From the NCBI GenBank assembly GCA_949126835.1, contig OX421497.1:45380715-45444714 (forward strand): a stretch of 64,000 nucleotides of DNA, in the 5' to 3' direction. The stretch's first letter is position 1, and the number at the start of each line of letters is the position of its first letter. This document shows positions 22,043 through 33,677 of this stretch, in pieces. The DNA is from Anisus vortex (lineage: Eukaryota; Mollusca; Gastropoda; Planorbidae). Under the pieces are notes generated by a model. It worked only from the letters and a program-made list of their open reading frames with translations. It made no database searches and was not told the DNA's origin. The translations under genes and the position numbers were made by a program.

Positions 22043-22478
22043 TGTTAGGTTACAGTGCATACATAGTTTAAAACACCCTTTTATTAATCCCTCGACAGAG
22101 TTTATATTTTAAAATACTTTAATTGTCGGGACACGACTGTTTATTTTTCTTCGTTGACTAAAATCTAATTAGGCTATAAACGCATCACTCTTGAAACCAG
22201 CGTAAACCAGTTAGAGCTAACGCGGAGGGATATTCAATTTCGCGTGCTTCCTAGGTACTATAAAAGATAGAGACGCGGACTATTTCTCTCTCTTTCCGCT
22301 GGGCACCACTGACAGTAGAACCTACGCCTTACATACCAATTATCACCATGTGCATTTGTTTCACTAACATCGTTTGATTTGCAATTAATAATAAAGTTTC
22401 TTCATTTATTAAATTAAACAGTCAAGGAGTTGGTTTTTGAATTAATATTATTATTGAGAACTTTTGAATGGTATCAGG
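22043..22478 (+). mobile_element. probable isolated LTR with primer-binding-site remnant (copia-like)
   Basis: Starts TGTTAGG after an AT run. Contains TATAAAAG (22259-22266), about 130 nt later AATAAA (22390-22395), and is followed by TGGTATCAGG (22469-22478), which resembles the initiator-tRNA-Met primer site of many Ty1/copia elements (TGGTATCAGAGC). No pol is nearby, so it would be a truncated element. The exact 3' LTR boundary is unclear. Confidence 0.4.
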
Positions 22479-22479
22479 A

Positions 22480-23404
22480 CAGACTAACCAAACTTGGAAA
22501 AACTGCTGCAGACTGTTTATCACTCTCAGAACGAAGTGAGTTCCCGCTGGCCTTAAAAATCAAACCCTAGTCAACCGCCAAAAGAATTGGAGTGAAAGCT
22601 ACAATTTAACAATATATAAATATATATATATAAATATATACATAATATAAAAACAAATAAACAAACTCACGGCAATTATATATGTTGATGTTGATAATTG
22701 GAAGATAGAGATGCAGACATATCTGTGCATGTAAAAAGAAATTGTTTAAACGTGGATGTTTTGATTATATCGATTGGTTAAGATCCACCATTTGCAGTAG
22801 TCTGCGTTTCATATGGACCATAATTATTTGCTTTTACATTAAAAATATCTCGATGGCGACTGGTTGCTTTAAACTTTTTTTTTTTGCTAAATGGTTATTC
22901 CAGCCATAATTATGCATAAAATTATCCAGTAAAATTGATATTGACAATATGTAATCAAATTGGATTTACTGTCCTGTTTCTTGCTCATAAGTAAAATTTT
23001 GTCAATAAGAAACAACAACAACAATAATATTCGTTTTTCTCTTGTTCTTAGTTTTTTTGTTTTTTATTTGGTCTAAATATTATTTTTGAGTTATCTCATT
23101 TGTTCAATCTTTCCTTTCGAGAAACATCTTCCAAAATTTCGCTCATATGTTTTTATGAAATTATTGACCTCCGTGTTTTCCCACGGGCTATTTCTCGTCA
23201 ATTATATTGGTTATTGATCTAACTATATAGGTTCAGTCAAAACAAGTCATAATACAATCGTGTTTTTTTTAACGAGGGGTCAATTAGTTGATCTCAGATA
23301 TTCCTTAAAGCAATAAACGTGTTTTTTTTCACGTAGGTGGGTGTCACCAATTTAGTTATTATTTATATATATATAACCATTTTAAGATCATTTTTCTCCC
23401 CCAT
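22480..23404. other. AT-rich intergenic DNA
   Basis: Simple AT tracts and no supported gene or repeat family on either strand. Confidence 0.6.
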
Positions 23405-26042
23405 CTACTTGCACTCTCGAGTGCAGTGACCATTTACAGTCTGGTTCATGTTCTCTTTAATATTACCATTCGATAGACAGGACGAGAGAGTGCAGTGACC
23501 ATTTACAGTCTGGTACATGTTCTCTTTAATATTACCATTCGATAGACAGGACGAGCGAGTGCAGTGACCATTTACAGTGTGGTACATGTTCTCTTTAATA
23601 TTACCATTCGATAGACAGGACGAGAGAGTGCAGTGACCATTTACAGTGTGGTACATGTTCTCTTTAATATTACCATTCGATAGACAGGACGAGAGAGTGC
23701 AGTGACCATTTACAGTGTGGTACATGTTCTGTTTAATATTACCATTCGATAGACAGGACGAGAGAGTGCAGTGGCCATTTACAGTGTGGTACATGTTCTC
23801 TTTAATATTACCATTCGATAGACAGGACGAGAGAGTGCAGTGACCATTTACAGTGTGGTACATGTTCTGTTTAATATTACCATTCGATAGACAGGACGAG
23901 AGAGTGCAGTGACCATTTACAGTCTGGTACATGTTCTGTTTAATATTACCATTCGATAGACAGGACGAGAGAGTGCAGTGACCATTTACAGTGTGGTACA
24001 TGTTCTCTTTAATATTACCATTCGATAGACAAGACTAGAGAGTGCAGTGACCATTTACAGTCTGGTACATGTTCTGTTTAATATTACCCTTCGATAGACA
24101 GGACGAGAGAGTGCAGTGACCATTTACAGTCTGGTACATGTTCTGTTTAATATTACCATTCGATAGACAGGACGAGAGAGTGCAGTGACCATTTACAGTG
24201 TGGTACATGTTCTCTTTAATATTTTCATTCGATAGACAGGACGAGAGAGTGCAGTGACCATTTACAGTGTGGTACATGTTCTGTTTAATATTACCATTCG
24301 ATAGACAGGACGAGAGAGTGCAGTGACCATTTACAGTCTGGTACATGTTCTGTTTAATATTACCATTCGATAGACAGGACGAGAGAGTGCAGTGACCATT
24401 TACAGTGTGGTACATGTTCTCTTTAATATTACCATTCGATAGACAAGACTAGAGAGTGCAGTGACCATTTACAGTCTGGTACATGTTCTGTTTAATATTA
24501 CCATTCGATAGACAGGACGAGAGAGTGCAGTGACCATTTACAGTCTGGTACATGTTCTGTTTAATATTACCATTCGATAGACAGGACGAGAGAGTGCAGT
24601 GACCATTTACAGTGTGGTACATGTTCTGTTTAATATTTTCATTCGATAGACAGGACTAGAGAGTGCAGTGACCATTTACAGTGTGGTACATGTTCTGTTT
24701 AATATTACCATTCGATAGACAGGACGAGAGAGTGCAGTGACCATTTACAGTCTGGTACATGTTCTGTTTAATATTACCATTCGATAGACAGGACGAGAGA
24801 GTGCAGTGACCATTTACAGTCTGGTTCATGTTCTGTTTAATATTACCATTCGATAGACAGGACGAGAGAGTGCAGTGACCATTTACAGTCTGGTTCATGT
24901 TCTGTTTAATATTACCATTCGATAGACAGGGCGAGAGAGTGCAGTGACCATTTACAGTCTGCTACATGTTCTGTTTAATATTACCATTCGATAGACAGGA
25001 CGAGAGAGTGCAGTGACCATTTACAGTATGGTACATGTTCTGTTTAATATTTTCATTCGATAGACAGGACGAGAGAGTGCAGTGACCATTTACAGTGTGG
25101 TACATGTTCTTTTTAATATTACCATTCGATAGACAGGACGAGAGAGTGCAGTGACCATTTACACTCTGGTACATGTTATGTTTAATATTACCATTCGATA
25201 GACAGGACTAGAGAGTGCAGTGACCATTTACAGTGTGGTACATGTTCTGTTTAATATTACCATTCGATAGACAGGACTAGAGAGTGCAGTGACCATTTAC
25301 AGTCTGGTACATGTTCTGTTTAATATTACCATTCGATAGACAGGACGAGAGAGTGCAGTGACCATTTACAGTGTGTTACATGTTCTGTTTAATATTTTCA
25401 TTCGATAGACAGGACTAGAGAGTGCAGTGACCATTTACAGTGTGGTACATGTTCTGTTTAATATTACCATTCGATAGACAGGACGAGAGAGTGCAGTGAC
25501 CATTTACAGTCTGGTACATGTTCTGTTTAATATTACCATTCGATAGACAGGACGAGAGAGTGCAGTGACCATTTACAGTCTGGTACATGTTCTGTTTAAT
25601 ATTACCATTCGATAGACAGGACGAGAGAGTGCAGTGACCATTTACAGTGTGGTACATGTTCTGTTTAATATTTTCATTCGATAGACAGGACTAGAGAGTG
25701 CAGTGACCATTTACAGTGTGGTACATGTTCTGTTTAATATTACCATTCGATAGACAGGACGAGAGAGTGCAGTGACCATTTACAGTCTGGTACATGTTCT
25801 GTTTAATATTACTATTCGATAGACAGGACGAGAGAGTGCAGTGACCATTTACAGTCTGGTACATGTTCTGTTTAATATTACCATTCGATAGACAGGACGA
25901 GAGAGTGCAGCGACCATTTACAGTCTGGTTCATGTTCTGTTTAATATTACCATTCGATAGACAGGGCGAGAGAGTGCAGTGACCATTTACAGTCTGGTAC
26001 ATGTTCTGTTTAATATTACCATTCGATAGACAGGACTAGAGA
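23405..26042. repeat. 69-bp satellite-like tandem array
   Basis: About 38 copies of a 69-nt unit (gagtgcagtgaccatttaca, then gt[g/c]tggtacatgttct, then a taatatta..cattcgatagacaggacgaga end). Variants at fixed sites (ctctttaa/ctgtttaa, accatt/ttcatt, gacgag/gactag) occur in repeating order, so higher-order units exist. Because 69 is divisible by 3, the minus strand stays open as MYHTVNGHCTLSSCLSNGNI-type repeats wherever gacgag has not become gactag (a stop). I treat the frame as incidental: no signal peptide, splice sites or promoter are seen. Confidence 0.92.
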
Positions 26043-27052
26043 GTAAAGGCACAGATGCAGTCATCTTTGTGTAAATGTATTCATTGTTCATGAAATACAT
26101 TTATTTTTAATGTGATATGTCAGATACAATTAGTTAATAAGTGAATATTTTTTTGAATACATACATATTTACAACAGTCGGTCGCTTATCTCCCCTTTGT
26201 TTAGTGCTAGACCTATCACGCATAGTGATTTTCAATGGCACGCGTAAGACTCACAAAAAGTAAATTCAAGTACCACATATGTCACATTTGTAAGGTCCTT
26301 TGAAGACAACCCTTTTTTTTCATTCTGGTTGAAAGATCCGAGGTGGTGATTTTGACAGACTGAAACTCCGCCTTTCGTATTTGATTGGGTGTTGGACCCA
26401 ACCTAAATTCTAGAAAACCACACTCCGGAGCACTCACGCTTCGTGTGGACGCGCAACAATTTGTGCACCCTTCTGACCACACAATTCTCTACCACTACAC
26501 TGAGACCTACTCATTTAGAAAATAAATGCATACATGCTTGTTTTATCTGTAGATTATTTATGAATAAAGGCAATATACAAAGTAATGTAATTATTTATAT
26601 TTATCTGAAAAAAAAGTGACATAATTTTTAATGTATTTTCTTACTATCTCGGCTCACATTGGCTGCGTTATCATTAATTTTATTTGTATTCGGAGCTGGC
26701 AACATTTTCTAACCAATGTTACTGCTACTACTGGGAATTTACAGATGTTTTTATAAAGAAAACAGGATGGGTGCTGTAACTAATTTAATCGTGGGTAAGG
26801 TCGTTTTTGGTTGCAGCTCACATTCCTCAGGACAACCTTAACATCAGTATTTTCAGAGCATCATATCCACAAAGTCCCATACATAATTAATAGTTTTAGA
26901 CTGGGGATGTGGAGATATCAATGGATTGAAATTGGTTACATAAGATACTCCTAAACATGTACAAGACAAAAAGTTATTACAAGCAAAATATTACAGAACA
27001 AGTAAGTACATCTATTTTAGAGCATCATGTACAAGTATAGTTATCTAATTAC
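26043..27052. other. intergenic DNA without a recognised gene
   Basis: Unique-looking AT-rich sequence. A 66-codon minus frame (26282-26482) shows no family resemblance and no convincing splice sites. Confidence 0.5.
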
Positions 27053-27325
27053 CTTAGAAACAAGTCCGTATGTTTTATCCACTACATTAACTTTTGTTTC
27101 AATACGTGTTAGCATTGCCTGCAATTCTGACATTTTTGTTGTAAGCTTTTTTTGCAGTTCAAAGAGAACTCTGTCGTCCAGACTTGATGGTCTTCCCATT
27201 GCTTCAGATCTCACTATAGCTGAATTGATTTTTCTAGAGCCGTATTGGTTAATGTAGTCGATGACACACAAATATGCGCCATATTTACAATTTTCTTGTT
27301 TAGCCACTGATACCACCATATTAGC
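27053..27325 (-). CDS. candidate exon, coiled-coil-like protein of unknown function
   Basis: A minus-strand stretch bounded by a good acceptor (cactcttag before 27325) and donor (AAG|gtaatt, ending at 27053), 273 nt (91 codons) open throughout. It could instead start at ATG 27319-27317 and reach the same donor. The product has a VVSVAKQENCKYGAYLCVID start and a charged helical second half (DDRVLFELQKKL, MSELQAMLTRIETKVNVVDK) suited to a coiled coil. No neighbouring exon could be matched confidently and no family is recognised. Confidence 0.4.
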
Positions 27326-27797
27326 CTAAGAGTGTGTCAGTTTCTTGTCTAGAAACATACATCATTTAGAAACATAACTTTTATAGAGAGACATAGACGC
27401 TATTTCCGACCCGTTAGTTGCTATATTAAATATTTTGACTCCATTTACAACATTAATTTCTGGTTGTTGTTCTGTCTACATGTAAGGTAGGCGTCGTAAC
27501 TCTTTGATTCATTAACTGATGGAAACTCCAAACTAAAGATGATGCCTTCTGTTGTGTTGATTGAAATTGTTTCTGAAATATATAATTAAAAAACACTGTT
27601 TCTAAGATTAAAGATCATTAGTTTTTAATATAAATTTTCTAATGATTCGATGGCAAGTATAAACGTCTGTTTGGGGATGTTTTAAAAACCACTAGGTGAC
27701 TAGATATAATAACTTACATTCTTTAACTATTGCAGTAAATGTACAAAAAATATATTCTATCTTATCATAATTAATCATACATCTTTCGTTATTATTT

Positions 27798-28052
27798 GGT
27801 ACTGGCGATCCGATGGTTCTAGGTTCGAATCCTGGTGCAGGCTAAGATTTTTTTACCGGACTTGAGGGTGTGCCTGAGTCTACCAAGCTCTGATGGGTAC
27901 CTGACAACTAGATGGGGTAAAGTAAAGGCGGCTGGGCATTGTGCTGACCACACATCCCCTTGTATGCCGTAGCCACATTAACTAGTGAACGCTGCTTCAC
28001 CGGCCCTATGATCAGTTTCGCCCGAAGGGTACTGTACTACTTAATATTATTT
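27798..28052 (+). mobile_element. tRNA-derived SINE
   Basis: B-box ggttcgaatcc near 27820, then the family body (gtaaagtaaaggcggctggg, tgccgtagccacatta) and end ccctatgatcagtttcg. Confidence 0.75.
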
Positions 28053-28569
28053 TGTATAATGCTTCATAAGTTAATAAAACTGAATGTTTAATTAAAACAA
28101 GAATGGAAGTCTATCCAAAAAACTTTTGACTAAAACCACAAATAAACAGAACACAATATTATGTATACTAAATATCCTATTACCTCCGTGTTTCGTCAAG
28201 ACACAAATTATCCATAGACAAAAGACTTTCGTAAAATCGTCAAGATACATTTTTGTAGGTAACTCTTCTTATTGAATGTATTGGGCGAAATTTGAAAACA
28301 AACAATATCAAGTATACATCTGGACTTATATTCAGGATGCAAGTCCATATAAAGACCATCTGTGACTCAAGAGATAATTGTTTTGTCGCTAGATAATTTC
28401 CTAAGGTAAACCAACAATTTATTGGTGCCATCAAATTGAAACATTTATGACACACCCATATGGCAAGATATACAATATGGAAAGCTATGGAAAGCTGAAA
28501 TTAGAAATATAAACCATTGCTAACTTATACTTATCCCTTGATCGCCGCTATTAGTCAACCATACTTTAT

Positions 28570-28642
28570 CAGAGAGAGAGAGAGGGAGAGACACAGAGAA
28601 AGAGACAGAGATAGATAGATAGACAGAGAGAGAGAGAGAGAA
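28570..28642. repeat. (AG)n-rich microsatellite
   Basis: Runs of agagag with acag and gata interruptions, just left of the Gypsy 3' LTR at 28666. Confidence 0.9.
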
Positions 28643-28665
28643 TTTGCAGGAATATTTGTGCACAC

Positions 28666-29264
28666 TGTCACGTGCGAAATCAGCTACTGACGTTAGATGA
28701 TATTTTTAGTAATGTATTATTATATATTATTTTGATTCATATCCATCTTGGATCTCACAAGGTTGTATAAGAATTTATATTGATGTTATTGAATTAGATT
28801 TGATGTTTATTTGACTCGTGGCGATATGAATCTTTTGTGTATAAAGTGATTTAGATAAACTGTACCTTAATATATAGGAAATCCACAATCCTGTTTGAAA
28901 TTGAACACAATTTTATTCCAACAAGTTGAGATGATAAAATATAACAATACCACAGAATACATGTATCAGTATTATATAATGAAACTTAATCAGTTGAGAT
29001 TCTTCTATAATGAATTAAGCCGTAATCCTATCTTTAAGAAAGTGGTCAAAAACAGTCCTCACACATTAGCGCCCAAACTAGAACTAAACTAAACGGTATT
29101 CCACCCTCGTGCATATGACGTATTTTATCGCTATGACGTAGTGTCTAGACATATGCATGTTTTATTCCTAACACGGAAACATTTCGGGTTTAAGATTATT
29201 TCATTTTAACTTTAGTTAATAATAACAGAACCAATATAATATGGAAATAAATCTACTCGTAACA
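28666..29264 (-). repeat. 3' LTR of the young Gypsy element
   Basis: 599 nt, TGTCACGTGC to CTCGTAACA as read on the plus strand. Matches the right LTR almost base for base. Confidence 0.92.
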
Positions 29265-29278
29265 CTCGCCCCCCCTTA

Positions 29279-30123
29279 AGACACAAAGGAATTACAGACA
29301 GCGTTAAGTATGGAATTCTTTGTAGAGTACCCATAAAATGAACCGAATTCCCAAACTATTCGTAAGATTTAATTGACTATTGGACAATCTTTTTAAGATT
29401 AAAATGAACCATATATTACATATTCCCTTAATAACAAAATCGCTATTATGGAATCCCTTATCACATTATTCTATCAATGATTATTAATTAAACATTTATT
29501 TATCAATTAATATTTACAATTATGATTATTGTGTACAACGTTGACCATAAAACTATTACCACCAATAACCAATTCCCACAGAATTGATATGAATTACCCA
29601 AATAAGTGGAACCGATTAATAATTGATAGATAATTCTTTAGAAAATTTAATTTATTTATAACCGATCACTGTATCATTAACTAATGATTTTCAGTTATTA
29701 TATGATTATTATGATGTCTCAATTATGACATCAAGAATATTAAAAAAAAAATGTTATAATCTCAGCTGATTTAGCTTTTACATAGCATAAAATAAGACAT
29801 CCAAATTATAACATGACGACATAGAAACAAACAATTTTCAAAACACATCAATAATCAATTGAACAAACACAAGTGTGGATGTATTCAAGTTAAATACCGG
29901 TGTGTGTGCAATTGCTGTATGCAATAGTTACCTTTTACCTTACAACGTATGATTGTTTCTAGTAGAATTTGAAGTTTTGTTCTGTAATGTCTCATATTGC
30001 AATATTTCAAAACATAGTTTATTTATTGTCATATTTACAATAATATAAATGTTAATCAATACAATGAATGACATAAAAGAAAACATTTAATGAGAAACTG
30101 ACTTTCATCTTCTGGTTTACCAG
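29279..30123. other. non-coding segment between pol and 3' LTR
   Basis: AT-rich, about 840 nt, no frame recognised. An envelope gene is not evident. Confidence 0.6.
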
Positions 30124-31974
30124 TTACATGCGCGACAACGTCTCAGCGACCACATTTTGTTTACCTGGTAAATATAACACATTTAAATTATATGCTTGGA
30201 GGAATAAGCTCCAGCGAATAATTCTTTGGTTCTGTTTAACCCTGGAAAGGAAAACTAAAGGGTTATGATCAGTTAAAATATCAATTGGATATGGAGAACC
30301 ATTGATATAAAAATCAAAATGTTTCAATGCCAGGATTAATCCTAAAAGTTCCTTTTCTATCACACTATAGTTTCTTTGATGCTTATCAAATTTTTGAGAG
30401 TAAAAACTAATCGGGTGTTCCAGTGAATCATCACCCTTTTGGGAAATGACCGCTCCCATCCCTGTATCACACGCGTCAACGGTAATTTTAAAGGGTTTAC
30501 TGTAATTGGGTGTTACTAATACAGGTGCCTCAGAAAGAACATCTTTTAATTTATCAAAGGCCTGGTGGCATTTATTAGACCATTTGAAAGTGCAATTCTT
30601 CTTTAATAGATTTGTTAATGGACATGCAATGGTTGAGAAATTTTGACAGAACCGACGGTAGTACCCCGCCATCCCGAGAAAACTACGGAGTTGTTTACAG
30701 GTTTCAGGAACAGGGAACTCACGAATAGCCTTAACCTTTGCATTTAATGGTTTTACCAAACCATTTCCCACCATGTGACCTAGATACTCGATGGTTGCAT
30801 GGCAGAACTGACTCTTAGTCAAGTTTATGGTGAGATTAGCATGAGTCAATTTCGTAAATAACAAATGTAGTTGATCTAAATGAGATTTAAAATCGTCACT
30901 AAAAACAACAATATCATCGAGGTATGCGTGACATTTAGGAATGTCCTGAGTAATGGTATTTATTAACCGTTGAAAAGTAGAGGGTGCATTAACCATACCA
31001 AAGGGCATGACCTTAAATTTGTACAGTCCGTCAGGGGTTACAAACGATGATATCTCCTGAGCCCTCTCCGTCAGTGGAATCTGAAAATACGCCGTCAATA
31101 GGTCAATTTTCGTCACAAACTTAGCATTACTCACTTGATCTATTAGATCGTCGATTCTTGGTATTGGATAGGAATCAGTTTTTGTCACTTTGTTTACCTT
31201 ACGGTAGTCCACACAAAACCTCATGGATCCATCGGCCTTAGGTACCAATACGCAAGGGGAAGACCAGTCACTACTACTAGGTGTAATAATGTCATTGTCA
31301 AGCATGTAGTGAACCTCTTTACGGATGCATTCTAACTGGATAGGATTTGACCTGTATGGATGTTGTTTAATAGCTTTAGTATTTTCATCTAAAATAACAT
31401 CATGCTTAACTACACTAGTTCTACTAGGTACATCTCCAAATAAATGGATATTTTCATTAAATAGACCTTTGATAGCGGATTGTTCGCAATCGGGTAAATG
31501 TGCCAATTTTTCATTTAGGTTTTTCAGAGCCTTTGTATTTTGCAGTTTGCTTTCTGCCAATTCACGTTCAATTTCGGGTGAATTATTCGCGACTCTAATA
31601 ACAGTGTTTACCGAGGCAACAACATTTTGTTCTTCTCTGGTAATGTATGGTTTCAACATATTGATGTGGCACACTCGTTGCGATTTCCGTCTATCAGGGG
31701 TCTTTACAAGATAGTTAACCTCACTAAGCTTAGCCATAACCTCATAGGGTCCTGTAAACTTGGCACTCAGGGGTTGACCAGACAGTGGCGTCAGCATGAG
31801 AACTCTATCACCAGGTTGGAAGATACGGGTTCTTGCGTTGACGTCATAATAGACCTTCAACTTGTCTTGTGCCTGCAAAAGATTAGATCTGACAACTTTT
31901 AATGCATTATACAGTCTATTTTTAAAATTTTTTAAATTATTAAGATGCCGGACGAGCCCCCAATCTTTTGTCAC
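30124..31974 (-). CDS. pol: Gypsy pol remnant: integrase C-terminus, reverse transcriptase, RNase H (open frame)
   Basis: Uninterrupted 616-codon frame, but its first ~10 codons are LTR/primer-site sequence fused by the deletion, and the apparent initiator is GTG, so the native start is lost. Domain order: helix LKNFKNRLYNALKVVR, integrase C-terminal GPY/F domain (QPGDRVLMLTPL, KFTGPYEVMAKL, VCHINMLKPY), a linker of about 100 residues, then reverse transcriptase (SPCVLVPKADGSMRFCVDYR, KIDLLTAYFQIPL, MPFGMVNAPSTF, catalytic YLDDIVVFS). RNase H follows (ITVDACDTGMGAVISQ, SVIEKELLGLILAL, DILTDHNPLVFL), ending in the usual ETLSRM. All RT and RNase H acidic residues are present. The catalytic integrase core and protease are not encoded here. 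Integrase upstream of RT in one frame matches Gmr1-like elements. Confidence 0.9.
   Translation of the reverse strand: MTKDWGLVRHLNNLKNFKNRLYNALKVVRSNLLQAQDKLKVYYDVNARTRIFQPGDRVLMLTPLSGQPLSAKFTGPYEVMAKLSEVNYLVKTPDRRKSQRVCHINMLKPYITREEQNVVASVNTVIRVANNSPEIERELAESKLQNTKALKNLNEKLAHLPDCEQSAIKGLFNENIHLFGDVPSRTSVVKHDVILDENTKAIKQHPYRSNPIQLECIRKEVHYMLDNDIITPSSSDWSSPCVLVPKADGSMRFCVDYRKVNKVTKTDSYPIPRIDDLIDQVSNAKFVTKIDLLTAYFQIPLTERAQEISSFVTPDGLYKFKVMPFGMVNAPSTFQRLINTITQDIPKCHAYLDDIVVFSDDFKSHLDQLHLLFTKLTHANLTINLTKSQFCHATIEYLGHMVGNGLVKPLNAKVKAIREFPVPETCKQLRSFLGMAGYYRRFCQNFSTIACPLTNLLKKNCTFKWSNKCHQAFDKLKDVLSEAPVLVTPNYSKPFKITVDACDTGMGAVISQKGDDSLEHPISFYSQKFDKHQRNYSVIEKELLGLILALKHFDFYINGSPYPIDILTDHNPLVFLSRVKQNQRIIRWSLFLQAYNLNVLYLPGKQNVVAETLSRM
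31945..31962 (-). promoter_or_regulatory. primer binding site, tRNA-Pro
   Basis: The minus strand reads TGGGGGCTCGTCCGGCAT, 6 nt inside the 5' LTR. It matches the tRNA-Pro primer site known from gammaretroviruses at 17 of 18 positions. Confidence 0.8.
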
Positions 31975-32566
31975 GTGCGAAATCAGCTACTGACGTTAGA
32001 TGATATTTTTAGTAATGTATTATTATATATTATTTTGATTCATATCCATCTTGGATCTCACAAGGTTGTATAAGAATTTATATTGATGTTATTGAATTAG
32101 ATTTGATGTTTATTTGACTCGTGGCGATATGAATCTTTTGTGTATAAAGTGATTTAGATAAACTGTACCTTAATATATAGGAAATCCACAATCCTGTTTG
32201 AAATTGAACACAATTTTATTCCAACAAGTTGAGATGATAAAATATAACAATACCACAGAATACATGTATCAGTATTATATAATGAAACTTAATCAGTTGA
32301 GATTCTTCTATAATGAATTAAGCCTAATCCTATCTTTAAGAAAGTGGTCAAAAACAGTCCTCACACATTAGCGCCCAAACTAGAACTAAACTAAACGGTA
32401 TTCCACCCTCGTGCATATGACGTATTTTATCGCTATGACGTAGTGTCTAGACATATGCATGTTTTATTCCTAACACGGAAACATTTCGGGTTTAAGATTA
32501 TTTCATTTTAACTTTAGTTAATAATAACAGAACCAATATAATATGGAAATAAATCTACTCGTAACA
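31969..32566 (-). repeat. 5' LTR of the young Gypsy element
   Basis: 598 nt; see 28666-29264. It provides the promoter for transcription leftward. Confidence 0.92.
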
Positions 32567-32570
32567 ACAC

Positions 32571-33119
32571 TCTGCATTGATTTCATACCCTCAAAAAACT
32601 TTTTTTTTTTTTTAAATAAACAATTTTAAACATTACAAAGAAATACAAGAGCATTTGTATTCAAGTAATGTCCATAATTTAATCCATTTATTTAGTTTTA
32701 AAAAGATACTTAGATACAAAACAATTAATTGCATCTAATAAAAATAACTATTTTGTTTCATTAGATTGAAACAAGGCTTACGTGATATGGTGAATATAAC
32801 AAATACATTTTAAACGGCATATAAAAACAATCATGTACACTAATGGAAAAAAAAATTACAATCATTTTCAAATGTATTTGTTTACAAATTATTATAAAAG
32901 ACAATGACCGTATAATTCATCGTAGTTACTATGGTAAGTTCTACAATGTTGGTATTCTCTTAGTTAGTAAACAATTCATTTCATTTGCCATACATGCAAA
33001 TTTTCTACAAGTGTTAAAATATATTTTATTAATCGCCTGCATTTCCCCGCAAACCCCTAGATTTACCAATGAAATACATTTACAATAGAACTGTTTCGCA
33101 AGTATTTAATATATAAAAA
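32571..33119. other. AT-rich intergenic DNA
   Basis: No gene, repeat family or regulatory site that I can support. Confidence 0.5.
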
Positions 33120-33440
33120 ATATTAAAATGCATTTGGCCAAAGAAAATATGCAACGTAGAATTGATGTCCCAATCCAACCATGATGACATGGACACAATC
33201 ATAATGAAAAAGCGTTTGACGATCGATTGGCCATGTGCAGAGAAGAGAGGAAGGCAACATCTGCAAGACAGGTCTACACCGGAAGCCAATGTAAAAAGAA
33301 TGAGAGGGTGACCAAAAGTAACCTGGCGCAGAGCTGTAGAGCAGGAACTAAAGGAGTTTGGTCACTCCTATCGTGGTAGACAAAAATGGAAAGACTTTGT
33401 TGCTGCCTTATGCGTTATGGGCAAAGTAGGTAAGTAAGTA
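33120..33440 (+). pseudogene. LINE ORF2 C-terminal fragment (family E)
   Basis: A plus-strand frame includes PKVTWRRAVEQELKEFGHSY, GRQKWKDFVAALC and MGKVGK, which resembles the basic tail of RTE/craniofacial-type non-LTR retrotransposon proteins. 5' part missing; stops upstream. Confidence 0.6.
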
Positions 33441-33677
33441 AATTAAAATGCATGGTACTAGAAGGCTAAACGTTTCTCAAATAGTTTGTTATTTGTTTTA
33501 TTTTTTTTTCCAAAATTACGAATTATGATTTTTTTTTTAATATTTCACTCTATTTAAATAATATTTTTTCCAGAAATTAAAACATTCTCAGAAACCATAT
33601 TTCGGAAAGTGAATAATTGAAAGGATGAAATACAAGGCGGCTGGGTTTTATCAATGCGATGGCATTTTAAAGTAGTG

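Larger units (their letters stand above)
28666..32566 (-). mobile_element. young Ty3/Gypsy element with large internal deletion
   Basis: Two nearly identical LTRs (28666-29264, 31969-32566; the clear difference is one missing base in the right copy) start TGT and end ACA. They are flanked by ACAC on both sides (28662-28665 and 32567-32570). Transcription runs right to left. Next to the 5' (right) LTR is an 18-nt primer site (31962-31945) complementary to tRNA-Pro. Next to the 3' LTR is a purine tract (about 29265-29278 on the minus strand). gag, protease and the integrase core are deleted, the break lying right after the primer site. It keeps everything needed in cis to be copied by enzymes supplied in trans. 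Confidence 0.92.

Noticed and set aside
23405..26042. CRISPR-like regular array
   Set aside because: Units are contiguous 69-mers without unique spacers, and this is an animal genome; it is a minisatellite.
31325..31902. Plus-strand frames of 129 and 91 codons
   Set aside because: Antisense of the pol frame at 30124-31974.
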